This document shows positions 37,620-47,188 of a DNA stretch of 64,000 nucleotides, piece after piece. A program made the position numbers and the translations under genes. The stretch's first letter is position 1. The number at the start of each line of letters is the position of its first letter. The DNA comes from Sinotaia quadrata (Eukaryota; Mollusca; Gastropoda; Architaenioglossa; Viviparidae): positions 36,216,879 through 36,280,878 of the forward strand of contig CM054182.1 of assembly GCA_028829895.1 (NCBI GenBank). The letters are read 5' to 3'. The notes under the pieces were generated by a model. That model saw only the letters and a program-made list of their open reading frames with translations. It did not search any database and was not told the DNA's origin.

Positions 37620-37762
37620 AGTCTGTAGGGTGGTGGTGATCGTGGTGTGTTTTGGTGATCAGTCTGTAGGGTGGTGGTGATCGTGGTGAGTGATCGTGGT
37701 GTGTTTTGGTGATCAGTCTGTAGGGTGGTGGTGATCTTGGTTTGTTTTGGTGATCAGTCTGC
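37620..37762. repeat. ~42-bp minisatellite, ~3.5 copies
   Basis: Gatcagtctgtagggtggtg and gatcgtggtgtgttttggt in alternating arrangement. Confidence 0.92.
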
Positions 37763-37860
37763 AGCGCACTTGATTCATTTTATCGTATCATCCGACGGAT
37801 TAGACAAAAACACAGTGGGCTTGATTGGGGGTGGGGGGCGAAATCATCTTTAAATTTTCA

Positions 37861-37945
37861 CTTGACCTGGGATCGAACTCGAGTTCCTTATGCAAGAGGT
37901 CTGTGTCCAACTGATATTACCGCCCGTCCCAGATGCAGCCGTCAC
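37861..37945 (-). mobile_element. tRNA-related SINE-like head
   Basis: On the minus strand, an A-box-like GGTAATATCAGTTGG (37908-37922) is followed about 30 bp later by a B-box-like GAGTTCGATCC (37870-37880), the layout of a tRNA promoter (compare GGTAGCTCAGTTGG...GGTTCGATCC). The arms do not fold into a clean tRNA, so a tRNA-derived SINE or a tRNA pseudogene is likelier than a functional tRNA. Confidence 0.5.
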
Positions 37946-38648
37946 TGTTTAAACTTCTCTCCTTCCACCATCCAACCAATTATGGCAGTATATCTCTCCA
38001 GGCTTTCAGAACATAAATCCATTGCCCTCAATTTTACGCCCGTCTGAAAAATCAGCAAAAAGGAAAAGCGGACTGGAAACAAATCGGGACAACAACGAAC
38101 CTCAAATTGTAAGGGATTTAAGACACGTACACACACGTATACAGGTACGAACGCACGCAAACATGAACACATATAGGCCTACTGCTTCAATCAGATAAGG
38201 GAAATAGTGAAGCCCGGTGAGTTCTCTTAGAAAGAAAAAAAGCTAGAGACCTATGACCTATGACCCATAAAATATAGCCGACTCAATCACTAAGACTGAA
38301 CCCGAGTGCAGAGTGACTGAGCAATTAAATGCCGAATGTATTGTCAGTGATGTTTTAAAAATGAAAGCTTACGTTAAGAAAGATACAAATATATATGTAG
38401 AGCAGAGACCTTATAGCGTTGCTGAACAATTTGCTCCGTATTCGAATAAAACTAGAATTCATTTTACCAGTCGATTTGCTCGAACCTGGAGTAACCGGTT
38501 TTCAATTGTCACTGACTGAATACATTCCTTGTTGTCTGTCCTCGTGATGGAATGGACTTCTGACGATTAATGTGTGTGTTTATGGGTGGTGTATGTGTGT
38601 GTGTGAGAGAGAATGTGTGTATACGTATGTAGGGTTTGTGTGTGTGCA
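37946..38648. other. No gene recognised
   Basis: Unique sequence between the SINE-like head and the TIR element. Confidence 0.5.
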
Positions 38649-38806
38649 AGGCCGTCTTAACAGCATTAATAGGCCCATGGGCAAAGCACTGCACTGGGGT
38701 CCTTACCTACACAACTATTCACAGGAACAAAAATGTAAATGGTCGATATGCCCTAAGCTCGTGAGGCCCCGGGCAACTGACCAGCGTGCCCATGCGTTAC
38801 GACGGC

Positions 38807-38808
<2 letters not shown>
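38649..38808. mobile_element. Short TIR element (MITE-like), ~160 bp
   Basis: The left end ggccgtcttaac and the inverse of the right end, tgccgtcgtaac, match at 10 of 12 positions. Between them are gggcaaagcactgcactggg and gaggccccgggcaactgac, motifs I associate with a widespread small element with GCCGTCTTAA ends. It abuts a (TG)n run on its right side. No coding capacity. Confidence 0.6.

Positions 38809-38810
<2 letters not shown>

Positions 38811-38835
<25 letters not shown>
38811..38835. repeat. (TG)n microsatellite
   Basis: About 12 TG units abutting the TIR element. Confidence 0.93.
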
Positions 38836-38837
<2 letters not shown>

Positions 38838-39120
38838 CTACCTACTATAGTACTGGATAGTGGGAAGTGATCTTTGCCCTTCATTACTCTAACTGACAAT
38901 CTCTGGTAATCGGTTAGGTTACATCTCAAAGAAGCATTATCGACTTTTATTAAATGCATCCGCTTAAATCTTTCTTCTTGAATTTATGATAGACGGAGAC
39001 TGATCTTTGCTGGTCGACACGTGGCAAGTCAACGACAGTGGACCAATGCTATTCCTAAAAATAGCGTGCAGACTTGCATACCTCTAAAGGAAGGTACAAC
39101 TATACAACAGTTATTTTGCG

Positions 39121-39121
<1 letters not shown>

Positions 39122-39156
<35 letters not shown>
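39122..39156. repeat. (CA)n microsatellite
   Basis: About 16 CA units. Confidence 0.94.
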
Positions 39157-39162
<6 letters not shown>

Positions 39163-40466
39163 TAGCATACATATTATTCTATCGACCAACACACCCATCC
39201 CCAACCAAGAGGCAGGCTTAAAAAATTACATAATAAAAACTCAGCGCCCCAATCGCCACAGCTCTCCTTTTTAACCAAGCTCCACCGCCACAACACCGGC
39301 AACGACAGAACAACACGGCACGCAAAGAAAAGCCACCACCTTTCCAAACGCAGCAACACCAGTCTCCCCTCTCCAGATTCCAGTGACGAGAGGAAGTCCC
39401 CAGAAGCAACCCAAGACTGATAATATTCCATGATAAAAAGTCTACTGCGGCTTATGAGGGGAGATGTCAGCGTCAGCGAGACCCCCCCCCCCAACTTATT
39501 TTTTTAAATGGTAAAAGAGACGCACTTGCCTTCTCCATACAACTATCTAAAATTCTAAATGATTTAGTTTAAGTGTACTGTGAGGGTCGACAACTTGGAT
39601 AGCTGGTGATTTTATTCGATTATTTTCAGCGAAAATTAAAAAAAAAAAAAAAAGGAAATGTTCTCAGACATTGAGAATGATAATTGAATTTAATGAGATA
39701 TTCATTTAAATTTATACGTAAGACAGACGCATTGCATATTAGCAATTTTTAAAACAAACCATCTTCAATTTAATTAAAAAAGCCAAATACCTCCCCCACC
39801 CCGCCACACACCCCTTTCCAGCAACTAGCTGACTCGATGCTTTATTTAAAACTTAAGTCACATTTATTTTCAATCAGCATGAACATAAACTTCAACACAC
39901 AGAGGAAGAATGTTTTCAAAATCCGCTGACTGACATGCAAACTCGTTCTTGCTGACTAAGGTTAATAATGTGTCCATTTTTTCCTATTTTAACTTACTGC
40001 AACAATCAGTAAATTAGAGAGTCAGACAAACAAACACTCAACAAGTCAGCTAGACAAGCAAGAAATCTATCTATTCTTATATCCGTAGGTCTCCAGCTTA
40101 ATTTATTACTCTAAAACTAATCTATTATTGATTACAAATCTGCCTTATGAATAAAATAAAAATCTCTGGTAATAAAAATTGTGTACACTGAATCAAAATC
40201 CTTACTCTCGGGGATAATGTATCCATAACAGTATACTAGGATTGCTGAGTTTAGCGGTGTTTACAGGTGTTTATCGATACAAAGAAGCTACACATTCTCT
40301 GCATACCATCTGACGTCGACCCCTCAAATACGCAGTGGATTTATGAACATGGGTTGTACACACATTAGCGACGGAGAGAGAGTGTGTGTGGGTGTGGGTG
40401 GGGGAACAACAATATGGATGACATTAACAGTGACGACGCTGTCTAATGCCTTTTGTTTAATTTCTT
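39157..40466. other. No gene recognised
   Basis: Unique sequence flanking the LTR element, with C, A and GT-rich short runs. Confidence 0.5.
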
Positions 40467-40471
40467 GACAC

Positions 40472-42019
40472 TGTCACAGTCTGATAAAATTGTCCGACTT
40501 CGTGACCCACTTGCCTTGTTTACTTCAAATTCGAATATTTGAAATCCTTGACCCCTTTGTTCAAAGCTTCCTTTTTCTAGGTGCTTCTAGAACAGGTCAA
40601 GATGTTATGTAACTTTAGGACCATTGTCCAGTTCTCGAACCAACCACATGCTTTGCGAACAGTCACGTGATACGCAATATACCTTTCTATATATGTACCC
40701 ACACGCTTCCGCTCCCTCACTTCGAGCACATTTTAGCTAATTCCATCAGCTTACTCGGGTCGTGAGAGGCAGCCGGCGCCATAGAGAATCAAGGTACCCT
40801 TCGACTTCTCTCAAAGGTATCATTTTATTTAATAGTATTTGCCTATGTATTGTTTAAGTATGTATTTGTGCTATGTATTATATGATTTCCATATACACTT
40901 GAGCATGGTTCAGAGAAATAGCTGAAAAACCTATAAGTTACGGAATATAAATTTATTGTAACCATTTTTCCATTTCTGTACTTTAATTTATATTGTTTTA
41001 ATTCACTAAGAGCCAGAATGCTGCGCTCGATATGAATTCTTCATGTAATTCAATTATTGCGTGTAATTTAAATTGTAAATTGTGAAGCGCTCTGTCGGCT
41101 TGAATTACCCCTTGTATGAACATTAATTTAACGTTGTATCTATTTTATTGCTTCATACGTCATGACTGTTAAATGGAACACATGTGAGACGATTATATTT
41201 TTTCTAAAATCTAACTGTAAGCGACGCGAGGTCGAAACTCTTTGTTCAGCGCATTTAATTGAGCCATGCCTAAGTAGGACCTGTTAGGTTGAGAATTATA
41301 TCCAAACACGTTGCATCCACAGGTCGGCTCATGGTTCATGTTCACCATGCCTCACCTGCATTAGCTTATTGGTATAAGCGTGTCGAAATCCACTCTGAGG
41401 GCCATGCTGCAAAAATTCCAGTTCCTAGCCACTAACAAAGGGACATCATTCCTTATGCACCACGTGTGTCGTTAAAGGGGGACTGAGGGAACGAACCGGC
41501 ATGACTGAGTGTTGAGACCAAGGATACAAGAATAGAGCTAAGTGCAAAATCAAGTGTACAGATCTCAAAGGAACACTTTTCTGGCAATTTAGATTGACAA
41601 AAATCAGGCATAGGCGCGTAAAGACAGAGTGAAGACTATTCGCGTTGCATTCGATTTATTGTTAATTTGTTAAACTTTATTAAATCTTATTTTCTTTGTT
41701 AAAACCTCTTAGTAGTTGATTTCTATGCACAATAGACCAATTAGATTAATTCTTAGATTTGAATGGGGGCGGATGAGCAGAAAGATTGATGACGAGTGCA
41801 TATTAATTTAGAGGGATTTAACTGTTTTCAAATCTAGCTAAAAGTTCGCAGTTTATTAGTCTGTAAATTTGTCGTCTGAACTACAAGACGCACTTTTAAT
41901 TAGTCAGATAATAAATTGAGCAACCAGTCTGCGTAGAATATGAGAGGAAGAATTAATTATATTTAAAGTCTTTTAATTATTCTAAGCAGGGTCTTTAAAT
42001 AAATACTGGAAACGTAACA
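40472..42019 (+). repeat. 5' LTR of the Gmr1-like element
   Basis: It begins TGTCACAGTCTG and ends AACGTAACA, with the 5-bp duplication GACAC immediately before it. A TATA-like ctatatatg lies at about 40687, roughly 215 bp into the LTR. An AATAAA lies at about 41998-42003, 16 nt before the LTR end. If those are the working signals, U3 is short and the R region is very long (inference). It contains no convincing ORF. Confidence 0.96.
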
Positions 42020-42636
42020 AGTGTGGGTCGTCGCGGGATTGATATGTATTAAATTGTAAATTGTAACATTTTTATACATAGGGCGCATCATAACCTAGAA
42101 ACGAACGAACGAACAGAATTGCCAATTGTTCTTTTGATTTTTGTATCACTGATTTTCTTTGCTTTTGTTGTGACATGTGCATGTATTCTTTTGCAGAGTA
42201 GCGTGCATGTTAGTTAATGTTGATATATTTAAGCGTAGTTAAATATGTCATGTTAGCTATTGAATGATTTATTTAGTATTGTGTTACTGAGTACTTCATT
42301 GTGAGGAGTCGAAGGTTATACCGCCAGCTAGGAGAGTTATCGGTAGTAACAGACTTCGGACTATTATATTTAGGGTGCTAGATATAATGTGTAATGTTGT
42401 ATGGTAGGAGCCGTGACATTACGAAAGTCTTGGAACAGCGGACACTGTGACAAGCAGGTGAAACGTGTAAGAGTTAACGCGTAATTTATTTCGGAAGGTG
42501 TTCTGAGTAAATTAAATAATTTTTGTAAGGTTGTAGCCTAAAAGTTATTTTCGGGATAAGCGGAGTTATCGCCGACGGTTAAAACACACAATTCACGAGA
42601 GACATTTCATTGTAGCCAGCGCGCTAAGACAGTAAA
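42020..42636 (+). other. Retrotransposon leader with candidate primer-binding site
   Basis: The leader is a 617-bp untranslated region between the LTR and the Gag-Pol start. A TGG-beginning stretch directly after the LTR (tgggtcgtcgcgggatt, from 42024) sits where a tRNA primer-binding site is expected. Its complement does not fit standard tRNA 3' geometry cleanly (position 61 would be A rather than C), so no tRNA is assigned. Confidence 0.55.
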
Positions 42637-45600
42637 ATGGATCGCAAACAGGTTCTCGAAGACCTGAAAGAAACCGGTATCGTGCTAGGATATCAGGGTG
42701 ACGAACTGACTAGCTACATTAAAACTGAGCTAGAGAAAGCGGACAAAGAAAGGCAAGAGATAGAAAGGGAAGAACGGTTAGCTGCCCGCGAAGCTAAGAA
42801 GTTAGAGGCTGAAAGACTAGCTGAAACCGAGGCTAAACGCATCGCAGCGGACACAGAAGCAAAACGCATCGCAGCGGATACAGAAGCCAAACGCATCGCC
42901 GCAGACGCGGAAATAAAACGGTTAGAATGGGAAGTAAAGAAACTAGAAGTTACCAATCCAAACCGTGATCGCAGAAGCAGTGGTGATTCGCGTTCTAGCG
43001 ATGGAAATAATCACAGTAGAATTGAAAATATCATTCCAAAGATAAATATGGTCCCATTTGATGAGAACAAAGATCAAATAGACGCGTATTTAAAAACGTT
43101 TGAAAAGTTAGCCAGAGCAACGAACATTCCAGCGGAACATTGGGCGATAAATTTATCGGGGTTATTGCAGGGCAGTGCGAAAAACGAGTTCAATAAGCTT
43201 AGCGATTCTGAGTCAGATAATTACGACACAGTCAAGGCCGCATTATTGAAACGTTACAAACTCACAGCAGATACATACCGACGTAAGTTTAAACAGGCCA
43301 CTAAAGCCAGTTCAGAGACGCACGCACAGTACATACGACGCGTAGCTGACTTGTTCCAAAGATGGATAGATCTAGCCGAAACTCCACAGACGTACGCAGG
43401 TCTTAGGGATGAAATGGTAAAAGACCATATTCTCGGGTCATACAAATCAGATCTACTGATTCACTTAGCAATAAGGGAAAAATCTACGCTAGAGGAGATA
43501 GGCAACGCCGCCGATCGCTTTGATGACGCACATTCTCAATTCTCGAACGCACACGCGAACAACAAGTCTCGACCGAACGAACCGCAGACTCGAAAGGATA
43601 AGAAAAATGACGGGAAGGCACCTAATGAGCGTGATGATAAAACATCTAAACCCGACACTAAAAACAAGTCCGACAAACAGAAAGATAAAAAGAATCTTGC
43701 ATGTTACACTTGTGGTGATAGTGGCCATTTTTCACGAACATGTCCTGAAAAGAAAACAGCTAAAGTTTACGCAGTAGAAAGTCATACACCTAAAACAGAA
43801 AAGTCGAATCGAACACCAGTACAGGCAAACGGTCACGATACAATCGCTTTGCTTGATACAGGGTGTGAGCTAGACGCTATTGTAAATGCATCATTAGTTA
43901 ACCGTACCGACTACACAGGGGAGACAATCTCTGTCACCTTTGCAAACGGCGAACAAGACATTTTACCAGTAGCTGAAGTCTCGATTGTTTCAGACTTTGT
44001 AGAAGGAACAGTCAAAGCGGCAGTTATGGAAAACTCACCGCATGACGTGATCCTTGGTTGCAAGTATGTTTTGCCGTGCAAAAAACAAACTTCAACTGAA
44101 CCACCACTGGTTAACGCTGTAACCAGAGCAGCAAGTAGTAAAGACAAATCTGTGACTGCACCGATGTCTGCCGCACCAGCCGTAGATAAAGCAACAGTTA
44201 GCGAGATTAAAATATTACAAGCTGAGGACGAAACACTGGACAAGTTACGCAAGCAAGCTGTACCTGTTAGTGACGTCAACACTGACGATTCGAATAAGAA
44301 AGCGTGCATTATTCTGAAAAAGGGTTTATTGTACCGCTATTCGAAAGTGGGAGACGAATTTCGGAAACAATTAGTCGTTCCACAAACCAAACGAAATGAC
44401 GTATTACGATTAGGTCATGAGAGTCTTTTTGGTGCACACATGGGTGTACAAAAAACAACTAGTCGTATTACAAGTGAGTTTTATTGGCCGGACATCACTG
44501 CCGATATCCGTAGATTCGTGTTAAGTTGCGACACATGCCAGAGAACACAGTCTAAAAATTCAATCAGACCCGCACCGTTAGGAGAGCCTGAACTGATCAG
44601 TGAACCCTACAAGCGCGTAGCATTGGATTTGATTGGGCCTATAATACCCACATCAACGAGAGGTAATCGATACGTGCTGACCACTATTGATTACGCAACA
44701 AGATTCGCCGACGCAGTACCATTGAAAAATATTGATACTGAAACTGTCGCCGAAGCCCTTTTCGGTCTTTGGAGTCGTGTTGGAATTCCTACTGAAATTT
44801 TGACGGATCAGGGGAGTCAATTCATAGGCAACGTAATGAAGGAAGTAAATCGTTTACTTTCCATCAAACATCTTACTTGCACACCATACCACCCCCAGGC
44901 AAATGGTCTGATTGAAAAATACAATGGGACATTAAAAACAGCACTTAAAAAACTCGCCACAGATAAACCGAAAGACTGGGACAGATACATCCCTGCCCTA
45001 CTATTTGCATATAGGGAGGTGCCACAATCTTCCACCGGGTTTTCACCATTTGAGCTACTTTACGGACGTACTGTACGCGGACCGATGATGATTTTGAAGG
45101 CACTTTGGACTGATGAAAAGACAGATGACGAAGTTAAGACAACTTATACATACGTCACTGACTTAAGAAACCGTCTTGAAACTATAGGCAAGATAGCACG
45201 GGAAAACTTGACGATAGCTCAGTCTAGACAGGCAGAATATTACAATAAGCACACCAAACCTAGAGAATTTGAAGTTAATGACAAAGTGTTACTGTTGCTT
45301 CCTGAAGCACATAACAAACTTCAGATGAAATGGAAGGGGCCCTTTGTAGTTACCGCCAAGCTAGGGGGACTGAACTATAAGGTGCAGACAGGAAAGAGAG
45401 AGAAAATCTTTCATGTTAACCTACTCAAAAAGTACATAAGCCGTGAGGATCAAACCACTCAAGCTGATTTTGTCGTAGCGACGATAGTTACAGAAGACGA
45501 GGGGGATACTGATTGCGTCACTGGTACTTTACCAAACTGTCCTCTACAGACGGACGAAACTGTCAAAGACGTTAGGGTAAATGAAGCCTTGACAGAAAGA

Positions 45601-46965
45601 CAGAAAAAAGAAGTGAATGAATTGCTTAATGAGTTCTCATCTACTCTGACAGACAAACCAGGGTTGACAGACTTAATAGAATTTTCACTGAAGCTGACTG
45701 ACAACAAACCGATACGTTTGAAGCCGTATCCGTTGCCACACGCTAAGATAGATGACGTTAGACGTGAGATTAAGACTATGCTAGATCTAGGGGTCATAGA
45801 GAAGACTGACAGTGCCTACGGATCACCCATCGTGTTGATTAAAAAACGTGATAACTCGTTCCGTTTTTGCGTAGACTACCGCAAACTCAATCAAGTGACA
45901 GAGTTTTGTGCCGAGCCTCTCCCTGATCCGGATCTCATCTTCACTAAGCTAGCTAACGCTCATTACTATACCAAAATAGATTTGTCACGCGGTTTTTGGC
46001 AAATCAAGGTCAAGGACACTGATCGACACATACTAGCTTTCACTACACCAGTAGGAAACTACACATGGAAAGTTATGCCTTTCGGAGTTTCAAACGCTCC
46101 AAGCATTTTTTCTAAAATGATGCGGTCATTGTTAGAACCACTGTACGGACGTGGAGTTGAGAACTTCATGGATGATTTAATTCTAGGCACCCAGACATGG
46201 GAGGAGCACTTAACACTCTTACGAGATGTGCTAGCCAGATTAAAGCAAGCCAACCTCACTGCCCGCCCTACGAAGTGTGAAATAGCACAATTCTCCTTAG
46301 ACTTCTTGGGACACAAGTTGAGTCATGGAACTATGTCGCCAAGTGAAGCTAAGATAGCACAACTTAAGGACACTTCACAACCGCTAACAAAAACACAAGT
46401 TAGAAGTTTTCTTGGTCTTGCTAACTACTACAGAAAATTCGTACCAGATTTTAGTGCCATTGCATGTCCTCTGACTGACTTGACACGTAAGAATATGCCT
46501 ACAAAAGTAGTGTGGACTGATGCATGCCAAAACGCTTTTGACACACTGAAATCTAGACTGACTTCAGATTTAGTTGTTAAACTGCCAGATCTGACAAAAC
46601 CATTCTTGTTAAGGACTGATGCTAGCAACACAGGATTAGGAGCAGTGTTATTACAAGAACACAATGACACCAAACACCCAGTTGCATATGCAAGCCGTAA
46701 ACTCACAACTACTGAACAGAAATATTCCACCAGTGAAAAGGAATGTCTTGCAATAGTTTGGGCTATAAAAAAGTTCGAAAACTATTTGTACGGAAAAACC
46801 TTTGTCATTGAGTGCGATCACCAGCCGTTGGCCTTTCTCGGACAGGCGCAATTTACGAACAGCCGTTTAATGCGTTGGTCTTTGTTTCTGACACAGTATG
46901 ACGCAAATATTCATTACATCAAAGGGTCTTTGAATGTTGGCGCAGATTACATGAGTCGTGCTTGA
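42637..46965 (+). CDS. gag-pol: Gag-Pol polyprotein, order Gag-PR-IN-RT-RNase H, 1442 aa
   Basis: This single ORF makes the capsid and all enzymes for retrotransposition. Residues about 25-105 are a charged coiled coil with three copies of a 9-residue EAKRIAADT-type unit. Residues 138-302 are capsid, whose C-terminal part (214-302, YRRKFKQATKASSE to FDDAH) resembles the SCAN domain. A CCHC zinc knuckle spans C356-C359-H364-C369. The aspartic protease has LLDTGC (D407) and DVILGC (470-475). The integrase has an HHCC finger (H594, H601, C631, C634), catalytic D664, D724 and E760 with exactly 35 residues between the last two, and a GPF module at 901. The RT has D1115 (KIDLSRGFWQI) and FMDD at 1177-1180. 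RNase H has D1328, E1369, D1394 and D1437. No chromodomain or env is visible, and there is no gag/pol frameshift or internal stop. RT motifs are Gypsy-type although the domain order is Copia-like. Confidence 0.96.
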   Translation: MDRKQVLEDLKETGIVLGYQGDELTSYIKTELEKADKERQEIEREERLAAREAKKLEAERLAETEAKRIAADTEAKRIAADTEAKRIAADAEIKRLEWEVKKLEVTNPNRDRRSSGDSRSSDGNNHSRIENIIPKINMVPFDENKDQIDAYLKTFEKLARATNIPAEHWAINLSGLLQGSAKNEFNKLSDSESDNYDTVKAALLKRYKLTADTYRRKFKQATKASSETHAQYIRRVADLFQRWIDLAETPQTYAGLRDEMVKDHILGSYKSDLLIHLAIREKSTLEEIGNAADRFDDAHSQFSNAHANNKSRPNEPQTRKDKKNDGKAPNERDDKTSKPDTKNKSDKQKDKKNLACYTCGDSGHFSRTCPEKKTAKVYAVESHTPKTEKSNRTPVQANGHDTIALLDTGCELDAIVNASLVNRTDYTGETISVTFANGEQDILPVAEVSIVSDFVEGTVKAAVMENSPHDVILGCKYVLPCKKQTSTEPPLVNAVTRAASSKDKSVTAPMSAAPAVDKATVSEIKILQAEDETLDKLRKQAVPVSDVNTDDSNKKACIILKKGLLYRYSKVGDEFRKQLVVPQTKRNDVLRLGHESLFGAHMGVQKTTSRITSEFYWPDITADIRRFVLSCDTCQRTQSKNSIRPAPLGEPELISEPYKRVALDLIGPIIPTSTRGNRYVLTTIDYATRFADAVPLKNIDTETVAEALFGLWSRVGIPTEILTDQGSQFIGNVMKEVNRLLSIKHLTCTPYHPQANGLIEKYNGTLKTALKKLATDKPKDWDRYIPALLFAYREVPQSSTGFSPFELLYGRTVRGPMMILKALWTDEKTDDEVKTTYTYVTDLRNRLETIGKIARENLTIAQSRQAEYYNKHTKPREFEVNDKVLLLLPEAHNKLQMKWKGPFVVTAKLGGLNYKVQTGKREKIFHVNLLKKYISREDQTTQADFVVATIVTEDEGDTDCVTGTLPNCPLQTDETVKDVRVNEALTERQKKEVNELLNEFSSTLTDKPGLTDLIEFSLKLTDNKPIRLKPYPLPHAKIDDVRREIKTMLDLGVIEKTDSAYGSPIVLIKKRDNSFRFCVDYRKLNQVTEFCAEPLPDPDLIFTKLANAHYYTKIDLSRGFWQIKVKDTDRHILAFTTPVGNYTWKVMPFGVSNAPSIFSKMMRSLLEPLYGRGVENFMDDLILGTQTWEEHLTLLRDVLARLKQANLTARPTKCEIAQFSLDFLGHKLSHGTMSPSEAKIAQLKDTSQPLTKTQVRSFLGLANYYRKFVPDFSAIACPLTDLTRKNMPTKVVWTDACQNAFDTLKSRLTSDLVVKLPDLTKPFLLRTDASNTGLGAVLLQEHNDTKHPVAYASRKLTTTEQKYSTSEKECLAIVWAIKKFENYLYGKTFVIECDHQPLAFLGQAQFTNSRLMRWSLFLTQYDANIHYIKGSLNVGADYMSRA

Positions 46966-47188
46966 TGCCATCAAGTGCCGGTACTGATAGAATGTTGTTT
47001 AATCAATTAACTGAACCCTACGGATTCCTTCCTGTAAATATGAAATATAGTTGCACACTTTATTTCTAGGGATGTCGAAATTTTTTTTGTGTAAATTTTT
47101 CTTCATTGTGGACTTCTACATTTTATCATACATAATTTGTAGGAGGCATTTTATCTTTGGTAAGATAAACGCCTCAAAAGCAAGGGGG
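46966..47188 (+). other. 3' non-coding strip and polypurine tract
   Basis: These 223 bp lie between the Gag-Pol stop and the 3' LTR. The last bases, aaaagcaaggggg, form the polypurine tract that would prime plus-strand DNA synthesis, abutting TGTCACAG of the LTR. No env-like or accessory frame is present. Confidence 0.8.
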
